Assembly: GCF_013035315.1 (NCBI RefSeq)
Contig: NZ_WQHP01000007.1
Span: forward strand, 62,001-126,000
Length of the DNA stretch: 64,000 bases
Direction: 5' to 3'
From: Ruegeria arenilitoris
Lineage (GTDB): Bacteria; Pseudomonadota; Alphaproteobacteria; Rhodobacterales; Rhodobacteraceae
Shown here in pieces: positions 9,766 through 19,691 of this stretch. The notes beneath the pieces were generated by a model. It did not search any database. It was not told where the DNA came from and worked only from the letters and a program-made list of their open reading frames with translations. Each line of letters opens with the position of its first letter. Positions within the stretch are counted from its first letter, which is position 1. The translations under genes and the position numbers were made by a program.

Positions 9766-10329
9766 ATGGCAGAGCCCAAGAACGAAGATTTTCTGGACGA
9801 TATCGCAACCGCCGAGGCGGAAGAGCTGGCCGAGGAATTTGCCGAGATCAGCGAAGAGGCGTTGGAAATTGATGCGCTGCGTGCTGAGCGGGACGATTTC
9901 AAGGACAAGTTCATGCGCGCATTGGCGGATGCTGAAAACGCGCGCAAGCGTGGCGACAAGGCGCGCCGCGATGCCGAACAGTATGGCGGATCGAAACTGG
10001 CCCGCGACATGCTGCCAGTTTACGACAACATGAAACGCGCGCTTGAGGCCGCGACGGACGAGCAGAAAGAAGTCGCAGGCCCGCTTCTGGAAGGCGTCGA
10101 ACTGACCATGCGCGCGTTGAAAGACGTGTTCCAAAAGCATGGGATCGAAGTGATCACGCCTGAGGTTGGCGACCGGTTCGATCCGAATATTCATGAAGCG
10201 ATGTTCGAAGCACCTGTTCCCGGCACCCGTGCTGGAGACATCATTCAGGTTTCGGCCGAAGGTTTCATGCTGCATGATCGCCTGCTGCGTCCGGCACAGG
10301 TTGGGGTTTCCTCTACGCCTGCGAGCTGA
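9766..10329 (+). CDS. grpE: Nucleotide exchange factor GrpE
   Basis: GrpE releases ADP from DnaK. The 187-residue protein has an acidic N-terminus, a long coiled-coil helix (about residues 25-90 with RADAENARKR-like segment ALADAENARKRGDKARRD) and the C-terminal beta domain that contacts DnaK (EVGDRFDPNIHEAMF). It is in an operon with hrcA, while its partners dnaK and dnaJ lie about 33 kb away in this window. That split is usual in this lineage. Confidence 0.95.
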   Translation: MAEPKNEDFLDDIATAEAEELAEEFAEISEEALEIDALRAERDDFKDKFMRALADAENARKRGDKARRDAEQYGGSKLARDMLPVYDNMKRALEAATDEQKEVAGPLLEGVELTMRALKDVFQKHGIEVITPEVGDRFDPNIHEAMFEAPVPGTRAGDIIQVSAEGFMLHDRLLRPAQVGVSSTPAS

Positions 10330-10387
10330 TTAGCCTCATTGAGGCCAAGCCTTTGGCGAGAGTATTTTTGAAAAGATGAAGGGGCGG
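10330..10387. terminator. Weak hairpins between convergent grpE and mutS
   Basis: GCCTC-ATT-GAGGC (10333-10345) and GCCAA...TTGGC (10344-10357) form two short, partly exclusive hairpins, followed by AGTATTTTTG. This could end grpE transcription. The stems are only 5 bp, so support is modest. Confidence 0.35.
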
Positions 10388-13021
10388 TCAGGTTCTGGCC
10401 GCCTCTTTTAATTTGTAGATCAGGTCGAGAGCCTCACGCGGGGTCAGCTCGTCCGGCAGGATTTCATCAAGCATGTCTGTGACAGGTGATGCTTTGGGTG
10501 TTGGTGGCGGCGGAGGCGGCGCGGCCGAAAACAAAGGCAGGTCGTCGATCAGAGCTTTTTGCTTGCCGCCCTCGCGTTCGGTCTTTTCCAGCTGATCCAG
10601 CACGATGCGTGCTCGCTCGACCACCGATGCCGGTAGTCCGGCCAGTTGGGCAACTTGCACACCGTAGGATCTGTCTGCCGCACCCTTGTGGACCTCGTGC
10701 AGAAAGATGACTTCGCCTTCCCATTCCTTGACTGCGACGGTTGCGTTTTCAACGCCTTCAAGCTTACCGGCCAAAGCGGTCAATTCGTGGTAATGCGTAG
10801 CAAACAGCGCGCGGCATTTGTTGGATGCGTGCAGGTGCTCCAGCGTGGCCCAGGCGATGGACAGGCCATCATAGGTGGCTGTCCCACGACCGATTTCGTC
10901 AAGGATCACCAGCGCGCGGTCATCAGCTTGGTTAAGGATGGCGGCGGTTTCGACCATCTCGACCATGAAGGTCGAGCGGCCCCGTGCCAGATCGTCCGAG
11001 GCGCCAACGCGGCTGAACAACTGGCTGACAAGGCCGATATGCGCCTGTTCGGCTGGGACATAGCTGCCCATCTGGGCCAGCAATGCGATCAGCGCATTCT
11101 GGCGCAGGAAAGTCGATTTACCGGCCATGTTGGGACCGGTCAGCAGCCAGATCGCCGCGCCTTGATCTGCGCTCAGATCACAGTCATTGGCGATGAAGGC
11201 GTCCCCGTTTTGCTGGCGTAGCGCGTGTTCTACAACCGGATGACGGCCGCCCTGCACGTCAAAAGCGCGCGACGCGTCGACCTGAGGACGGCACCAGTTC
11301 TCACCGCGTGCCAAATCGGCCAACGCGGTGGTGAGATCAAGCTCGGCCAACCCACGGGCGGCCTGGTTAAGGCGTGCGGCTTGGTCCAGAATGTCGTCAG
11401 AAAGCCTTTTGTAGAGCCGCTTTTCGATCTCCAGCGCCAAGTTTCCGGCATTCAGTATGCGGGTTTCGATTTCGGACAGCTCGACGGTCGTGAATCGAAC
11501 CTGATTGGCTGTGGTTTGACGATGAATGTAAGTTTCGCTGAACGGAGGGTTCAGCATTTTCTCGGCATGGGTGGCTGTGGTTTCTATGAAGTAACCCAGC
11601 ACGTTGTTATGCTTGATCTTCAGCGATGTGATGCCGGTGTGTTCCGCGTATTTCTGCTGAAACCCAGCGATCACGGATCGTCCTTCGTCCCGCAGGGTGC
11701 GGGCCTCGTCGAGCTCACTGTCGTAGCCCGGGGCGATGAACCCACCGTCGCGTGCCAGCAATGGGGGCTCGGCCACAAGCGCCTCGTCCAGCAGGTTCAA
11801 TAGGTCATCAAAGCCGATAAGGTTTTGCAGCGCGGTCGCCAGAAGGACAGGCAGGTCCTGACCGTCACAGAGTTGGGCGATAGTTGCCGCCTGTGTCAGA
11901 CCGTTCCGAATTGCCGCCAGATCGCGGGGGCCACCTCGGTCCAGAGACAGGCGTGACAGGGCCCGGTCCAGATCGGGAGTTTTACGCAGGGCCTCACGCA
12001 AGTCCGAAGCTATCAGGCTGTCTTCGGCGGCAAAATTGACTGCGTCCAGCCGTCCGTGAATAACATCCAGATTACGCGAAGGGCTGGACAGGCGCTGCTC
12101 CAACAACCGTGCGCCGCCGGGCGTGACCGTACGATCCACCACGGATAGCAGCGACCCGGCCCGCCCGCCGGACAGGGATCGGGTCAGTTCCAGATTGCGA
12201 CGCGTGGCGGCGTCGATTTGAACAACACGGTCCTCGGATTCCTTGAGGGGCGTTTGCAGTAGGGGTAGTTTGCCTTTTTGCGTAATCTCCAGATAGTCAA
12301 TCAACGCACCCATAGCGGAAACTTCTGCGCGCTCGAAGGACCCGAACGCGTCCAGAGCATTCACGTGAAACAATCCGCAGATGCGTTTTTCCGCCGCAGT
12401 GCTGTCAAAGCTGGCGCGTCCAATTGGTGTCAGCGAAATTCCCAGATCTCGTACCGTTTCCTGCAAAGGCTGTTCCATACCGTCGGCCACGATCAATTCG
12501 GACGGGGCAAGCCGTGCCAGCTCAGGGCTCAGCCGGACCGAGGTCAATGGCATCACGTGAAACGCACCGGTTGAGATATCGGCCCAGGCCAGCGCGGCCT
12601 CATCACGTACCTCGGAATAGGTAGCCAGAAAATTGTGGCGGCGGGCTTCCAGCAGGGCGTCTTCGGTCAGTGTGCCGGGGGTTACCAGACGAACGACGTC
12701 GCGCTTTACGACTGATTTAGAGCCTCTTTTCTTCGCTTCGGCGGGGCTTTCCATCTGTTCGCAGACGGCGACGCGGAACCCTTTGCGGATCAGTGTCAGC
12801 AAATACCCTTCGGCGGCATTAACCGGCACACCGCACATCGGGATATCGGTGCCATTGTGCTTGCCGCGCTTGGTCAGCGCGATGTCCAGCGCCTCGGCGG
12901 CGTTCACCGCGTCCTCAAAAAACATCTCGTAGAAATCGCCCATGCGGTAAAACAACAGGGCGTCGGCATGGGCCTCTTTGATCTCGAGATATTGCGCCAT
13001 CATTGGCGTGACTGTGGACAA
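10388..13021 (-). CDS. mutS: DNA mismatch repair protein MutS
   Basis: MutS recognises mismatches and recruits MutL. The mismatch-reading Phe-x-Glu is in GDFYEMF (F30, E32 with the start used here). The ATPase domain has Walker A GPNMAGKST and the DEIGRGTATYDG Walker B region. I choose the TTG at 13021, giving MSTVTPMMAQYL and 877 residues; ATGs exist at 13003 and 13000. A longer reading to 13189 would run into the divergent maeB start and has a non-family N-terminus. The tail holds a proline run of six (APPPPPPTP). Confidence 0.93.
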   Translation of the reverse strand: MSTVTPMMAQYLEIKEAHADALLFYRMGDFYEMFFEDAVNAAEALDIALTKRGKHNGTDIPMCGVPVNAAEGYLLTLIRKGFRVAVCEQMESPAEAKKRGSKSVVKRDVVRLVTPGTLTEDALLEARRHNFLATYSEVRDEAALAWADISTGAFHVMPLTSVRLSPELARLAPSELIVADGMEQPLQETVRDLGISLTPIGRASFDSTAAEKRICGLFHVNALDAFGSFERAEVSAMGALIDYLEITQKGKLPLLQTPLKESEDRVVQIDAATRRNLELTRSLSGGRAGSLLSVVDRTVTPGGARLLEQRLSSPSRNLDVIHGRLDAVNFAAEDSLIASDLREALRKTPDLDRALSRLSLDRGGPRDLAAIRNGLTQAATIAQLCDGQDLPVLLATALQNLIGFDDLLNLLDEALVAEPPLLARDGGFIAPGYDSELDEARTLRDEGRSVIAGFQQKYAEHTGITSLKIKHNNVLGYFIETTATHAEKMLNPPFSETYIHRQTTANQVRFTTVELSEIETRILNAGNLALEIEKRLYKRLSDDILDQAARLNQAARGLAELDLTTALADLARGENWCRPQVDASRAFDVQGGRHPVVEHALRQQNGDAFIANDCDLSADQGAAIWLLTGPNMAGKSTFLRQNALIALLAQMGSYVPAEQAHIGLVSQLFSRVGASDDLARGRSTFMVEMVETAAILNQADDRALVILDEIGRGTATYDGLSIAWATLEHLHASNKCRALFATHYHELTALAGKLEGVENATVAVKEWEGEVIFLHEVHKGAADRSYGVQVAQLAGLPASVVERARIVLDQLEKTEREGGKQKALIDDLPLFSAAPPPPPPTPKASPVTDMLDEILPDELTPREALDLIYKLKEAART

Positions 13022-13166
13022 AACCGGCCCCCTTCTGGCGTATTCCGGTCGCGACCTTACAAATCCCCCCTCTGCTGCGAAAGGCGAAAACGTATTCTCG
13101 TTGAGACGCGCGCGCGCCTGCGCTATGAGGCGAAAGTCCCGCAGATGTAAAGAAACGACCCATTCC

Positions 13167-15422
13167 ATGCCCAAAGCGAAGATCACCAAAGAAGAGGCGC
13201 TGGCCTTTCACCTCGACCCGACCCCCGGCAAGTGGGAGGTGCAGGCCACCGTTCCCATGACCACGCAGCGCGATCTGTCTCTGGCCTACAGCCCCGGCGT
13301 CGCTGTACCATGTGAAGCAATCGCCGAAGCGCCCGAGACTGCGTATGACTATACCAACAAAGGAAACCTTGTTGCGGTGATCTCGAACGGGACGGCCGTT
13401 CTGGGTCTTGGCAATCTTGGTGCGCTGGGATCAAAACCGGTAATGGAGGGGAAATCCGTCCTGTTCAAACGGTTCGCGGATGTGAATTCGATCGATATCG
13501 AATTGGACACCGAAGACCCGGATGAGTTCTGCCGTGCCGTGCGTTTGATGGGGCCGACTTTTGGCGGGATCAATCTGGAAGACATCAAGGCGCCCGAGTG
13601 TTTCATCATCGAACAGCGCCTCAAGGAAGAAATGGACATTCCGGTCTTCCACGACGACCAGCACGGTACGGCCGTGATCTGTGCGGCGGGTCTGCTGAAT
13701 GCGCTGCGCATTTCGGGCAAGAAGATCGAGGACGTAAAGATCGTTCTAAACGGGGCCGGTGCGGCGGGTATTGCGTGCATCGAATTGCTCAAGGCAATGG
13801 GCGCGCGGCATGAAAACTGCATTGTCTGCGACACCAAGGGCGTAATCTATCAAGGCCGGACCGAGGGTATGAACCAGTGGAAATCGGCCCACGCGATCAC
13901 CACGGAACTGCGGACCCTGGAAGATGCCATGAAAGGCGCGGATGTGTTCCTGGGCGTTTCGGTCAAAGGGGCGGTGACCCAGGACATGGTTGCCAGCATG
14001 GCTGATAACCCGGTGATCTTCGCCATGGCGAACCCGGACCCTGAGATCACACCGGAAGAGGCGCATGAGGTACGTGTTGATGCCATCGTCGCCACCGGGC
14101 GCAGCGACTATCCGAACCAAGTGAACAACGTGTTGGGGTTCCCTTACCTGTTCCGCGGCGCATTGGACATTCATGCGCGCGCCATCAATGACGAGATGAA
14201 GATCGCTTGCGCCCACGCTTTGGCCAATCTCGCGCGCGAAGATGTCCCGGATGAGGTTGCCATGGCCTATGGCAAGTCGCTGACCTTTGGGCGCGACTAC
14301 ATCATTCCAACGCCGTTTGACCCGCGTCTGATCCATCGTATCCCACCTGCCGTTGCCAAGGCGGGGATGGATACCGGCGCGGCCCGGCGTCCGATCATCG
14401 ACATGGACGCGTACGAGCTGAGCCTGAAATCCCGCATGGACCCAACCGCCAGCATCCTACGCGGTCTGAACGCCCGCGCCCGTGCGGCGCAAAGCCGGAT
14501 GATTTTCGCCGAGGGCGACGATCCCCGCGTGCTGCGCGCAGCGGTCATGTATCAGCGCTCGGGCTTCGGCAAAGCGTTGGTTGTCGGCCGTCCGGATGAC
14601 GTCAAAGAAAAGCTCGAGGCCGCAGGTCTGGGCGATGCTGTGCGCGAACTTGAAGTCGTGAACGCTGGCACAACCACCCATCTCGATACCTACAAGGACT
14701 TCCTTTACAAACGCCTGCAGCGCCGAGGGTTTGACCGTAAGGACATTCACCGCCTCGCCGCGACCGATCGCCATGTCTTTTCGGCGCTGATGCTGGCGCA
14801 TGGCCACGGGGACGGTCTCGTGTCCGGCGCGACGCGCAAATCGGCGCATGTGTTGGACCGGATCAACCACGTCTTCGATGCAGATGCGGAACATGGTGCG
14901 GTAGGTGTAACCGCGTTGCTGCATAAGGGACGTATCGTCCTGATCGGTGACACTCTGGTGCATGAATGGCCGGACGAAAACGATTTGGCTAACATCGCCG
15001 AACGGTCCGCCGCAGTGGCCCGCCACATGGGTCTGGAACCCCGCGTGGCCTTTGTCAGTTTCTCGACCTTTGGCTATCCGGTGTCTGAGCGCGCCGAGAA
15101 GATGCATGTCGCGCCCGAGGTTCTGGACCAGCGCGGTGTCGACTTCGAATACGAAGGCGAAATGACCGTGGATGTCGCGCTGAACGTCGATCAGCAAGAG
15201 GCCTATCCGTTCTCGCGCCTGACCGGGCCAGCGAACATCCTGATCGTACCTGCGCGCCACTCGGCGTCGATCTCGACCAAGCTGATGCAAGAAATGGGTG
15301 AGGCCACCGTCATCGGCCCGATCCTTTCGGGCATCGACAAGCCGATCCAGATTTGCTCGACCGTGTCGACCGCGAATGACATCCTGAACATGGCCATTCT
15401 GGCCGCTTGCGATATTGGATAA
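13167..15422 (+). CDS. maeB: NADP-dependent malic enzyme with phosphotransacetylase-like C-terminus
   Basis: This enzyme decarboxylates malate to pyruvate with NADP+. The 751-residue protein has an N-terminal malic domain (about 1-430, with SLAYSPGVAVPC and FHDDQHGTA) and an NAD-binding segment (LNGAGAAGIACIELL). The C-terminal third is phosphotransacetylase-like (about 430-751), known in MaeB to be regulatory and not catalytic. The start is ATG 13167 (MPKAKITKEEAL); an upstream extension to 12978 overlaps mutS and is rejected. The kinase gene follows after 3 bases. Confidence 0.95.
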   Translation: MPKAKITKEEALAFHLDPTPGKWEVQATVPMTTQRDLSLAYSPGVAVPCEAIAEAPETAYDYTNKGNLVAVISNGTAVLGLGNLGALGSKPVMEGKSVLFKRFADVNSIDIELDTEDPDEFCRAVRLMGPTFGGINLEDIKAPECFIIEQRLKEEMDIPVFHDDQHGTAVICAAGLLNALRISGKKIEDVKIVLNGAGAAGIACIELLKAMGARHENCIVCDTKGVIYQGRTEGMNQWKSAHAITTELRTLEDAMKGADVFLGVSVKGAVTQDMVASMADNPVIFAMANPDPEITPEEAHEVRVDAIVATGRSDYPNQVNNVLGFPYLFRGALDIHARAINDEMKIACAHALANLAREDVPDEVAMAYGKSLTFGRDYIIPTPFDPRLIHRIPPAVAKAGMDTGAARRPIIDMDAYELSLKSRMDPTASILRGLNARARAAQSRMIFAEGDDPRVLRAAVMYQRSGFGKALVVGRPDDVKEKLEAAGLGDAVRELEVVNAGTTTHLDTYKDFLYKRLQRRGFDRKDIHRLAATDRHVFSALMLAHGHGDGLVSGATRKSAHVLDRINHVFDADAEHGAVGVTALLHKGRIVLIGDTLVHEWPDENDLANIAERSAAVARHMGLEPRVAFVSFSTFGYPVSERAEKMHVAPEVLDQRGVDFEYEGEMTVDVALNVDQQEAYPFSRLTGPANILIVPARHSASISTKLMQEMGEATVIGPILSGIDKPIQICSTVSTANDILNMAILAACDIG

Positions 15423-15425
15423 GCC

Positions 15426-16298
15426 GTGACGATCTGGAACCTAGGCTCGATCAACGCGGACATGGTCTATGGCCTGCCGCATCTGCCCAGTGCCGGCGAA
15501 ACCCTGGCTGCCCTGACCCTTGAGCGGTTTCTGGGCGGCAAAGGCGCGAATATGTCTGTCGCCGCGGCGCGGGCGGGTTCGCGGGTGGCGCATGTCGGAG
15601 GCATCGGGTCCGACGGGCGGTGGGCGCTGGATCGCATGACCGAATATGGCGTCGATACGCGGTTCATCGCGCAGGTCGACGTACCAACGGGTCACGCCAT
15701 CATCGCGGTGGATGCTGAGGGCGAGAACCAGATCATTTTGTATCCCGGAGCCAACCACGCAATCGCGCAGGACCAATTGGGGCAGGCGCTATCGCAGGCT
15801 GTTCCGGGCGATCTGCTGGTCCTGCAGAACGAAACCAACGCGCAGGTCGAAGCGGCCCGCATGGGGCGCGATTTGGGTCTGACCGTCTGCTACGCCGCTG
15901 CACCGTTTCAGGCTGATGCGGTACAGGCCGTCTTGCCCTATCTCGATTTTCTGATCCTGAATGAGGTTGAGGCCGAACAACTGCGCGAAAGCACTGGTCT
16001 GTCAGTATCCGATCTGCCGGTACAGCATGTTTTAGTGACGTTGGGGTCGAAAGGTGCACGTTATCTTCCCAAAGATGGCGAGGTGCTTGAGATTCCTGCC
16101 CACAAGGTCAAAGCCGTGGATACTACAGGCGCGGGGGATACGTTTACCGGGTATGTTCTGGCCGGAATGGATCGCGGGCTGCCGATGCCTCAGGCCATTG
16201 CACAAGCAAATCGTGCCGCGGCCCTGATGGTCACGCGGCACGGAACGGCAGATGTGATTCCGGACCTCAAAGAGGTGCTTGAGGCCCGGTTTACTTAG
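15426..16298 (+). CDS. PfkB-family carbohydrate kinase (ribokinase-like)
   Basis: This 290-residue protein belongs to the ribokinase/PfkB family of sugar and nucleoside kinases. The N-terminal PfkB signature GGKGANMSVAAARAG is near residues 37-51. The C-terminal anion-hole/catalytic motif DTTGAGDTFTGY, with the catalytic Asp in GAGD, is near residues 234-245. The GTG start lies 3 bases after the maeB stop. The substrate is not fixed by the sequence; ribose is the family default. It ends 4 bases inside convergent msrA. Confidence 0.88.
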   Translation: MTIWNLGSINADMVYGLPHLPSAGETLAALTLERFLGGKGANMSVAAARAGSRVAHVGGIGSDGRWALDRMTEYGVDTRFIAQVDVPTGHAIIAVDAEGENQIILYPGANHAIAQDQLGQALSQAVPGDLLVLQNETNAQVEAARMGRDLGLTVCYAAAPFQADAVQAVLPYLDFLILNEVEAEQLRESTGLSVSDLPVQHVLVTLGSKGARYLPKDGEVLEIPAHKVKAVDTTGAGDTFTGYVLAGMDRGLPMPQAIAQANRAAALMVTRHGTADVIPDLKEVLEARFT

Positions 16299-16966
16299 GA
16301 TCCAACGAAGGGTGCGTTGCTGCCCCACAATTGCTTGACGCGTGCGTCGCGTCCGCAGGCCTTGCGGTAGGCTTTGTACGCGTTCTTCTGACGTTTGGGT
16401 CCAAAGCGCGTCAGCACCAGCTTGTCACCTTTGTAGTAGTCCTGGTGGTAAGCCTCAGCCGGATAAAAGGCGGCCGCGTCCAGAATTGGGGTGACAACGG
16501 TCTGACCCAATGCCTGCTGTGCATTGGCTTTGGCCTTTTGCGCCAGCGTCTTTTCCCCAGCGTTAGAGACGAATATTGCCGTGCGATAGCTGTCGCCGCG
16601 GTCGCAGAACTGACCGCCCGCATCCGTTGGATCGACCGAGCGGAAGAACATGTTCAGCAGCGTTTCGCGGGAAACGCGGGCCGGATCGAACGTGATCTGA
16701 ACGGCCTCGTAATGGCCGGTGCCGCCTTTTGACACCTGATCATATGTCGGGTTGGCTGATTTACCGCCGGTATAGCCCGATACGGCCCCAATCACGCCCG
16801 GTACGGATTCAAAATCGGATTCGACACACCAGAAACATCCTCCGGCAACGGTCAGGGTTTCCGTGCCTGCGGCAGGCGCGGGCAGGGCGCGTAGCATCGC
16901 GGCCAACGTAATGAGGACAAACAGAAGCGTCGGTTTAAAGAAATCGAGGTAAGCAGTCCGGTTCAT
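16295..16966 (-). CDS. msrA: Peptide-methionine (S)-S-oxide reductase MsrA, exported form
   Basis: MsrA reduces methionine-S-sulfoxide in proteins. The catalytic Cys is C44 in GGCFWCVES. Unlike cytosolic MsrA, this 223-residue protein starts with a hydrophobic signal-like segment (about residues 11-33, ending LPAPAAG), which suggests a periplasmic enzyme. The ATG has AGGAGA upstream. MsrB is not adjacent. The 3' end overlaps the kinase gene by 4 bases. Confidence 0.93.
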   Translation of the reverse strand: MNRTAYLDFFKPTLLFVLITLAAMLRALPAPAAGTETLTVAGGCFWCVESDFESVPGVIGAVSGYTGGKSANPTYDQVSKGGTGHYEAVQITFDPARVSRETLLNMFFRSVDPTDAGGQFCDRGDSYRTAIFVSNAGEKTLAQKAKANAQQALGQTVVTPILDAAAFYPAEAYHQDYYKGDKLVLTRFGPKRQKNAYKAYRKACGRDARVKQLWGSNAPFVGS

Positions 16967-17064
16967 GGCAGATCTCCTTCTGAGGTCAGGCTGCCCGGAC
17001 TTTCCCGTCGTTGCAATCCGCTGACATCGTTTGTCACGCGCTGGTGAGACGAGTTTATCGGCAC

Positions 17065-17346
17065 TTAGCCCAGCAGCTGCCCCAGCTTCATCGCCACGCC
17101 CATATTGCCCGAAATCTTGAGCTTACCCAGCGCCACGCCAGTCATCGGGTTCAGCTTGCCGGTCAGCAGTTTGGTCAGGTTTTCCTGAGAGATCCGGATC
17201 GTACAATCGGTATCCTGATCTTGGGTGGTGGCCTGGTTATCCACCAGAACGATCACCCCATCGTCACCACAATCGAACTTGAGCGAGCCATCAAAAGTTT
17301 TGCCGTTCAGACCCTTTTGGATTCCGTCAGCGATGTCCTGAAGCAT
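17065..17346 (-). CDS. SCP2 sterol-binding-domain protein
   Basis: This 93-residue protein consists almost wholly of one SCP2 domain: GSLKFDCGDDGVIVLVDNQ, then a DCTIRISQENLTKLLTGKLNPMTGVALGKLKISGNM-type fold. SCP2 proteins bind lipids or acyl chains in a hydrophobic pocket; the ligand here is unknown. It has its own AGGGAAAGGG ribosome site. It lies between msrA and argG in the same direction, but the argG terminator separates it from argG. Confidence 0.87.
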   Translation of the reverse strand: MLQDIADGIQKGLNGKTFDGSLKFDCGDDGVIVLVDNQATTQDQDTDCTIRISQENLTKLLTGKLNPMTGVALGKLKISGNMGVAMKLGQLLG

Positions 17347-17435
17347 TGAGTACCCTTTCCCTGTTGACCTTTGCGTAAAGAAAAATAGCCGAAACAGGCA
17401 AGGGTGACGCTACTGGAACTGACAGGCGCGTGAAG

Positions 17436-17471
17436 GCAAAGAAAAGCCCGGCATCCATAAAGGACACCGGG
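17436..17471 (-). terminator. Rho-independent terminator of argG
   Basis: On the minus strand, CCCGGTGTCC (17471-17462), loop TTTAT and GGATGCCGGG (17456-17447) form a 10-bp stem with two G-T wobbles. CTTTTCTTT follows. It lies about 25 bases after the argG stop. Confidence 0.88.
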
Positions 17472-17496
17472 TTGCTCAACTTAGCGATGTCCTGAA

Positions 17497-18723
17497 TTAC
17501 TTGGACAGACGCTTTTCGCGTGAGGCCAGAAGTTTCAGGCGCAGGGCGTTCAATTGGATGAAGCCCGCCGCGTCTTTCTGATCATACGCACCAGCATCGT
17601 CTTCGAAGGTCACATGCTCTTCGGAGTACAGCGAGTGATCGGACCAGCGGCCAACGGTTGAGGCCAGGCCTTTGTATAGCTTCACACGAACCGTGCCGGT
17701 CACATGCTCTTGGCTTTTGTCGATGGCGGCCTGCAGCATCTCGCGCTCGGGCGAGTACCAGAAGCCATTGTAAATCAGCTCGGCATATTGCGGCATCAGC
17801 TGGTCCTTCAGGTGCATCGCGCCGCGGTCCATGGTGATGGACTCGATACCGCGATGCGCTTCCAGCAGGATGGTGCCGCCCGGAGTTTCGTAGATACCGC
17901 GTGATTTCATACCGACGAAACGGCCTTCGACCAGATCAAGACGGCCGATGCCGTGTTTGCCGCCATATTCGTTCAGCTTGGTCAGGATGGTCGCGGGGCT
18001 CATCGCCTCACCATTGATGCTGACCGCGTCACCTTTCTCGAAACCGATCTCGATGAACTCGGGCTCGTTCGGTGCGTCCTCGGGGTGAACGGTGCGCTGG
18101 TAAACATAGACCGGTGCCATGTCGGCGGGGTCTTCCAGAACCTTACCCTCGGATGAGGTGTGCAGCAGGTTTGCATCGACCGAGAAGGGTGCTTCACCAC
18201 GTTTGTCCTTGGCGATCGGGATCTGGTGCGCTTCGGCCCATTCCAACAGACGCGTCCGGCTGGTCAGGTCCCACTCACGCCACGGCGCGATCACTTTGAT
18301 GTCTGGGTTCAGCGCATAGGCCGCCAGTTCAAAGCGGACCTGGTCGTTGCCCTTGCCGGTAGCGCCATGCGCCACGGCGTCGGCGCCGGTTTCTTCGGCG
18401 ATCTCGACCAGACGTTTGGAAATCAGCGGGCGCGCGATCGAGGTGCCCAGCAGGTACAGGCCTTCGTATTGCGCGTTGGCGCGGAACATCGGGAAGACAA
18501 AGTCACGAACGAACTCTTCGCGGATGTCCTCGATATAGATGTTCTCGGGCTTGATCCCCAGCATCTCGGCCTTTTGGCGGGCGGGTTCCAGTTCCTCACC
18601 CTGACCCAGATCGGCAGTGAAGGTGACAACCTCACAGCCATACTCGGTCTGCAGCCATTTCAGAATGATCGAGGTATCAAGGCCACCGGAATAGGCCAGA
18701 ACAACTTTCTTGGGCGCGGACAT
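17497..18723 (-). CDS. argG: Argininosuccinate synthase
   Basis: ArgG joins citrulline and aspartate with ATP in arginine synthesis. The 408-residue protein has the N-type ATP pyrophosphatase P-loop AYSGGLDTS (about residues 9-17) and typical segments DLGQGEELE and [14 protein letters not shown]. The ATG has AAGGGAAG upstream, and a strong terminator follows the stop. It appears to be a single-gene unit here; argJ is at the far end of the window. Confidence 0.97.
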   Translation of the reverse strand: MSAPKKVVLAYSGGLDTSIILKWLQTEYGCEVVTFTADLGQGEELEPARQKAEMLGIKPENIYIEDIREEFVRDFVFPMFRANAQYEGLYLLGTSIARPLISKRLVEIAEETGADAVAHGATGKGNDQVRFELAAYALNPDIKVIAPWREWDLTSRTRLLEWAEAHQIPIAKDKRGEAPFSVDANLLHTSSEGKVLEDPADMAPVYVYQRTVHPEDAPNEPEFIEIGFEKGDAVSINGEAMSPATILTKLNEYGGKHGIGRLDLVEGRFVGMKSRGIYETPGGTILLEAHRGIESITMDRGAMHLKDQLMPQYAELIYNGFWYSPEREMLQAAIDKSQEHVTGTVRVKLYKGLASTVGRWSDHSLYSEEHVTFEDDAGAYDQKDAAGFIQLNALRLKLLASREKRLSK

Positions 18724-18865
18724 CTGACTTCCCTTTATGCGTAGAACGACTGGCCCCTAGCGGGTTTTGAACGCGGGGGCAAGTTATCAGCGTTGACGCA
18801 GGGGGCTAATTGCGCTGAAACAATCGTATACAAAACAACAATTGGTTGAGAAGGGCAGTTTTCGG

Positions 18866-19633
18866 ATGTTGGGTTGGCAGATTTTCGTACATTCCGTTCG
18901 CATGGTATTCGGGAACCTCAAACAGGTGCTTCAGATCACCGTGGGTCCCGCTTTGATCGCCACTGGTTTGATCGTCGCGCTGTTCATGGTGACTGGAATT
19001 CCGCTAGAGGCTTTTGATGAAAGCGCTGACTCATTGCCGGATGGGATATCAGCTGCCTCGGTTACTTTTTTCCTGTTCGGTCTGTTCGCTGTAATCGCCG
19101 CTGTCGTATTTTGGATAGCCGTTTCGTGGCACCGTTTCATCCTGCTGGAAGAGTATCCGGGCGGGATTTTCCCCGCATTCCGGTTCGACAGGATTTTGGC
19201 GTATTTCGGCCGTATCTTGTTGCTGGGTATTCTGATGATGATTGCCTGGATCCCGGTTGGAGTGGTTATCGCTGTGCTGGGCGAAACCCTTTTGCCGCTG
19301 TCTATCATCCTGACGCTGGCATACGGGGTCTTTTTGATCGTTTGTTTCTACCGGCTGTCGATCATTCTACCTGCAGCAGCGATTGGCGAACCGATTACGC
19401 TTGGCGAGGCGTGGAACAGCACAACAGGTGTCGCCGGGTCGATACTGGTTCTTCTGGTTGTCGCGTTCTTGTTTCAGCTGCTTGTTCAGCTTGTCTTCTC
19501 GGTGCTGGTGTTCATTCCCGTATTGGGCATTTTGCTGACCGTGTTCCTTGGAACGCTCATTCTGCCGATGATCAGCGTCAGCATTTTCACAACGATGTAC
19601 GGCGTCTTCATCGAAAAGCGTCAACTTTCCTGA
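18866..19633 (+). CDS. Unknown multi-pass membrane protein
   Basis: This 255-residue protein has about five or six hydrophobic segments: roughly residues 24-45, 65-90, 110-135, 140-165, 185-210 and 212-240. The start used is ATG 18866 (MLGWQIFVHSVRMVF), with GAGAAGGG 10 bases before; a TTG lies 24 bases upstream. I recognise no catalytic motif and no named family. It stands between argG (divergent) and ilvA (58 bases downstream, same direction). It is a real gene by length and hydrophobic pattern, function unknown. Confidence 0.7.
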   Translation: MLGWQIFVHSVRMVFGNLKQVLQITVGPALIATGLIVALFMVTGIPLEAFDESADSLPDGISAASVTFFLFGLFAVIAAVVFWIAVSWHRFILLEEYPGGIFPAFRFDRILAYFGRILLLGILMMIAWIPVGVVIAVLGETLLPLSIILTLAYGVFLIVCFYRLSIILPAAAIGEPITLGEAWNSTTGVAGSILVLLVVAFLFQLLVQLVFSVLVFIPVLGILLTVFLGTLILPMISVSIFTTMYGVFIEKRQLS

Positions 19634-19691
19634 GCCGCGTACACATATGTATTCCTTGCCCTCTTCGCGATGATGCGGCAGTGAATTTGGC

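Noticed and set aside
12357..12372. parS-like sequence GCATTCACGTGAAACA in mutS, and a similar TCACGTGAAAC at 12553-12563
   Set aside because: Only the right half matches; the left arm has three mismatches and the palindrome is broken. Both are explained by MutS codons (FHV) on the other strand.
13022..13189. N-terminal extension of MutS to 13189
   Set aside because: It overlaps the divergent maeB start and adds sequence unlike MutS N-termini.
16671..16684. parS-like GTTTCGCGGGAAAC in msrA
   Set aside because: Two central mismatches break the CACGTG core; it encodes VSRET in MsrA.
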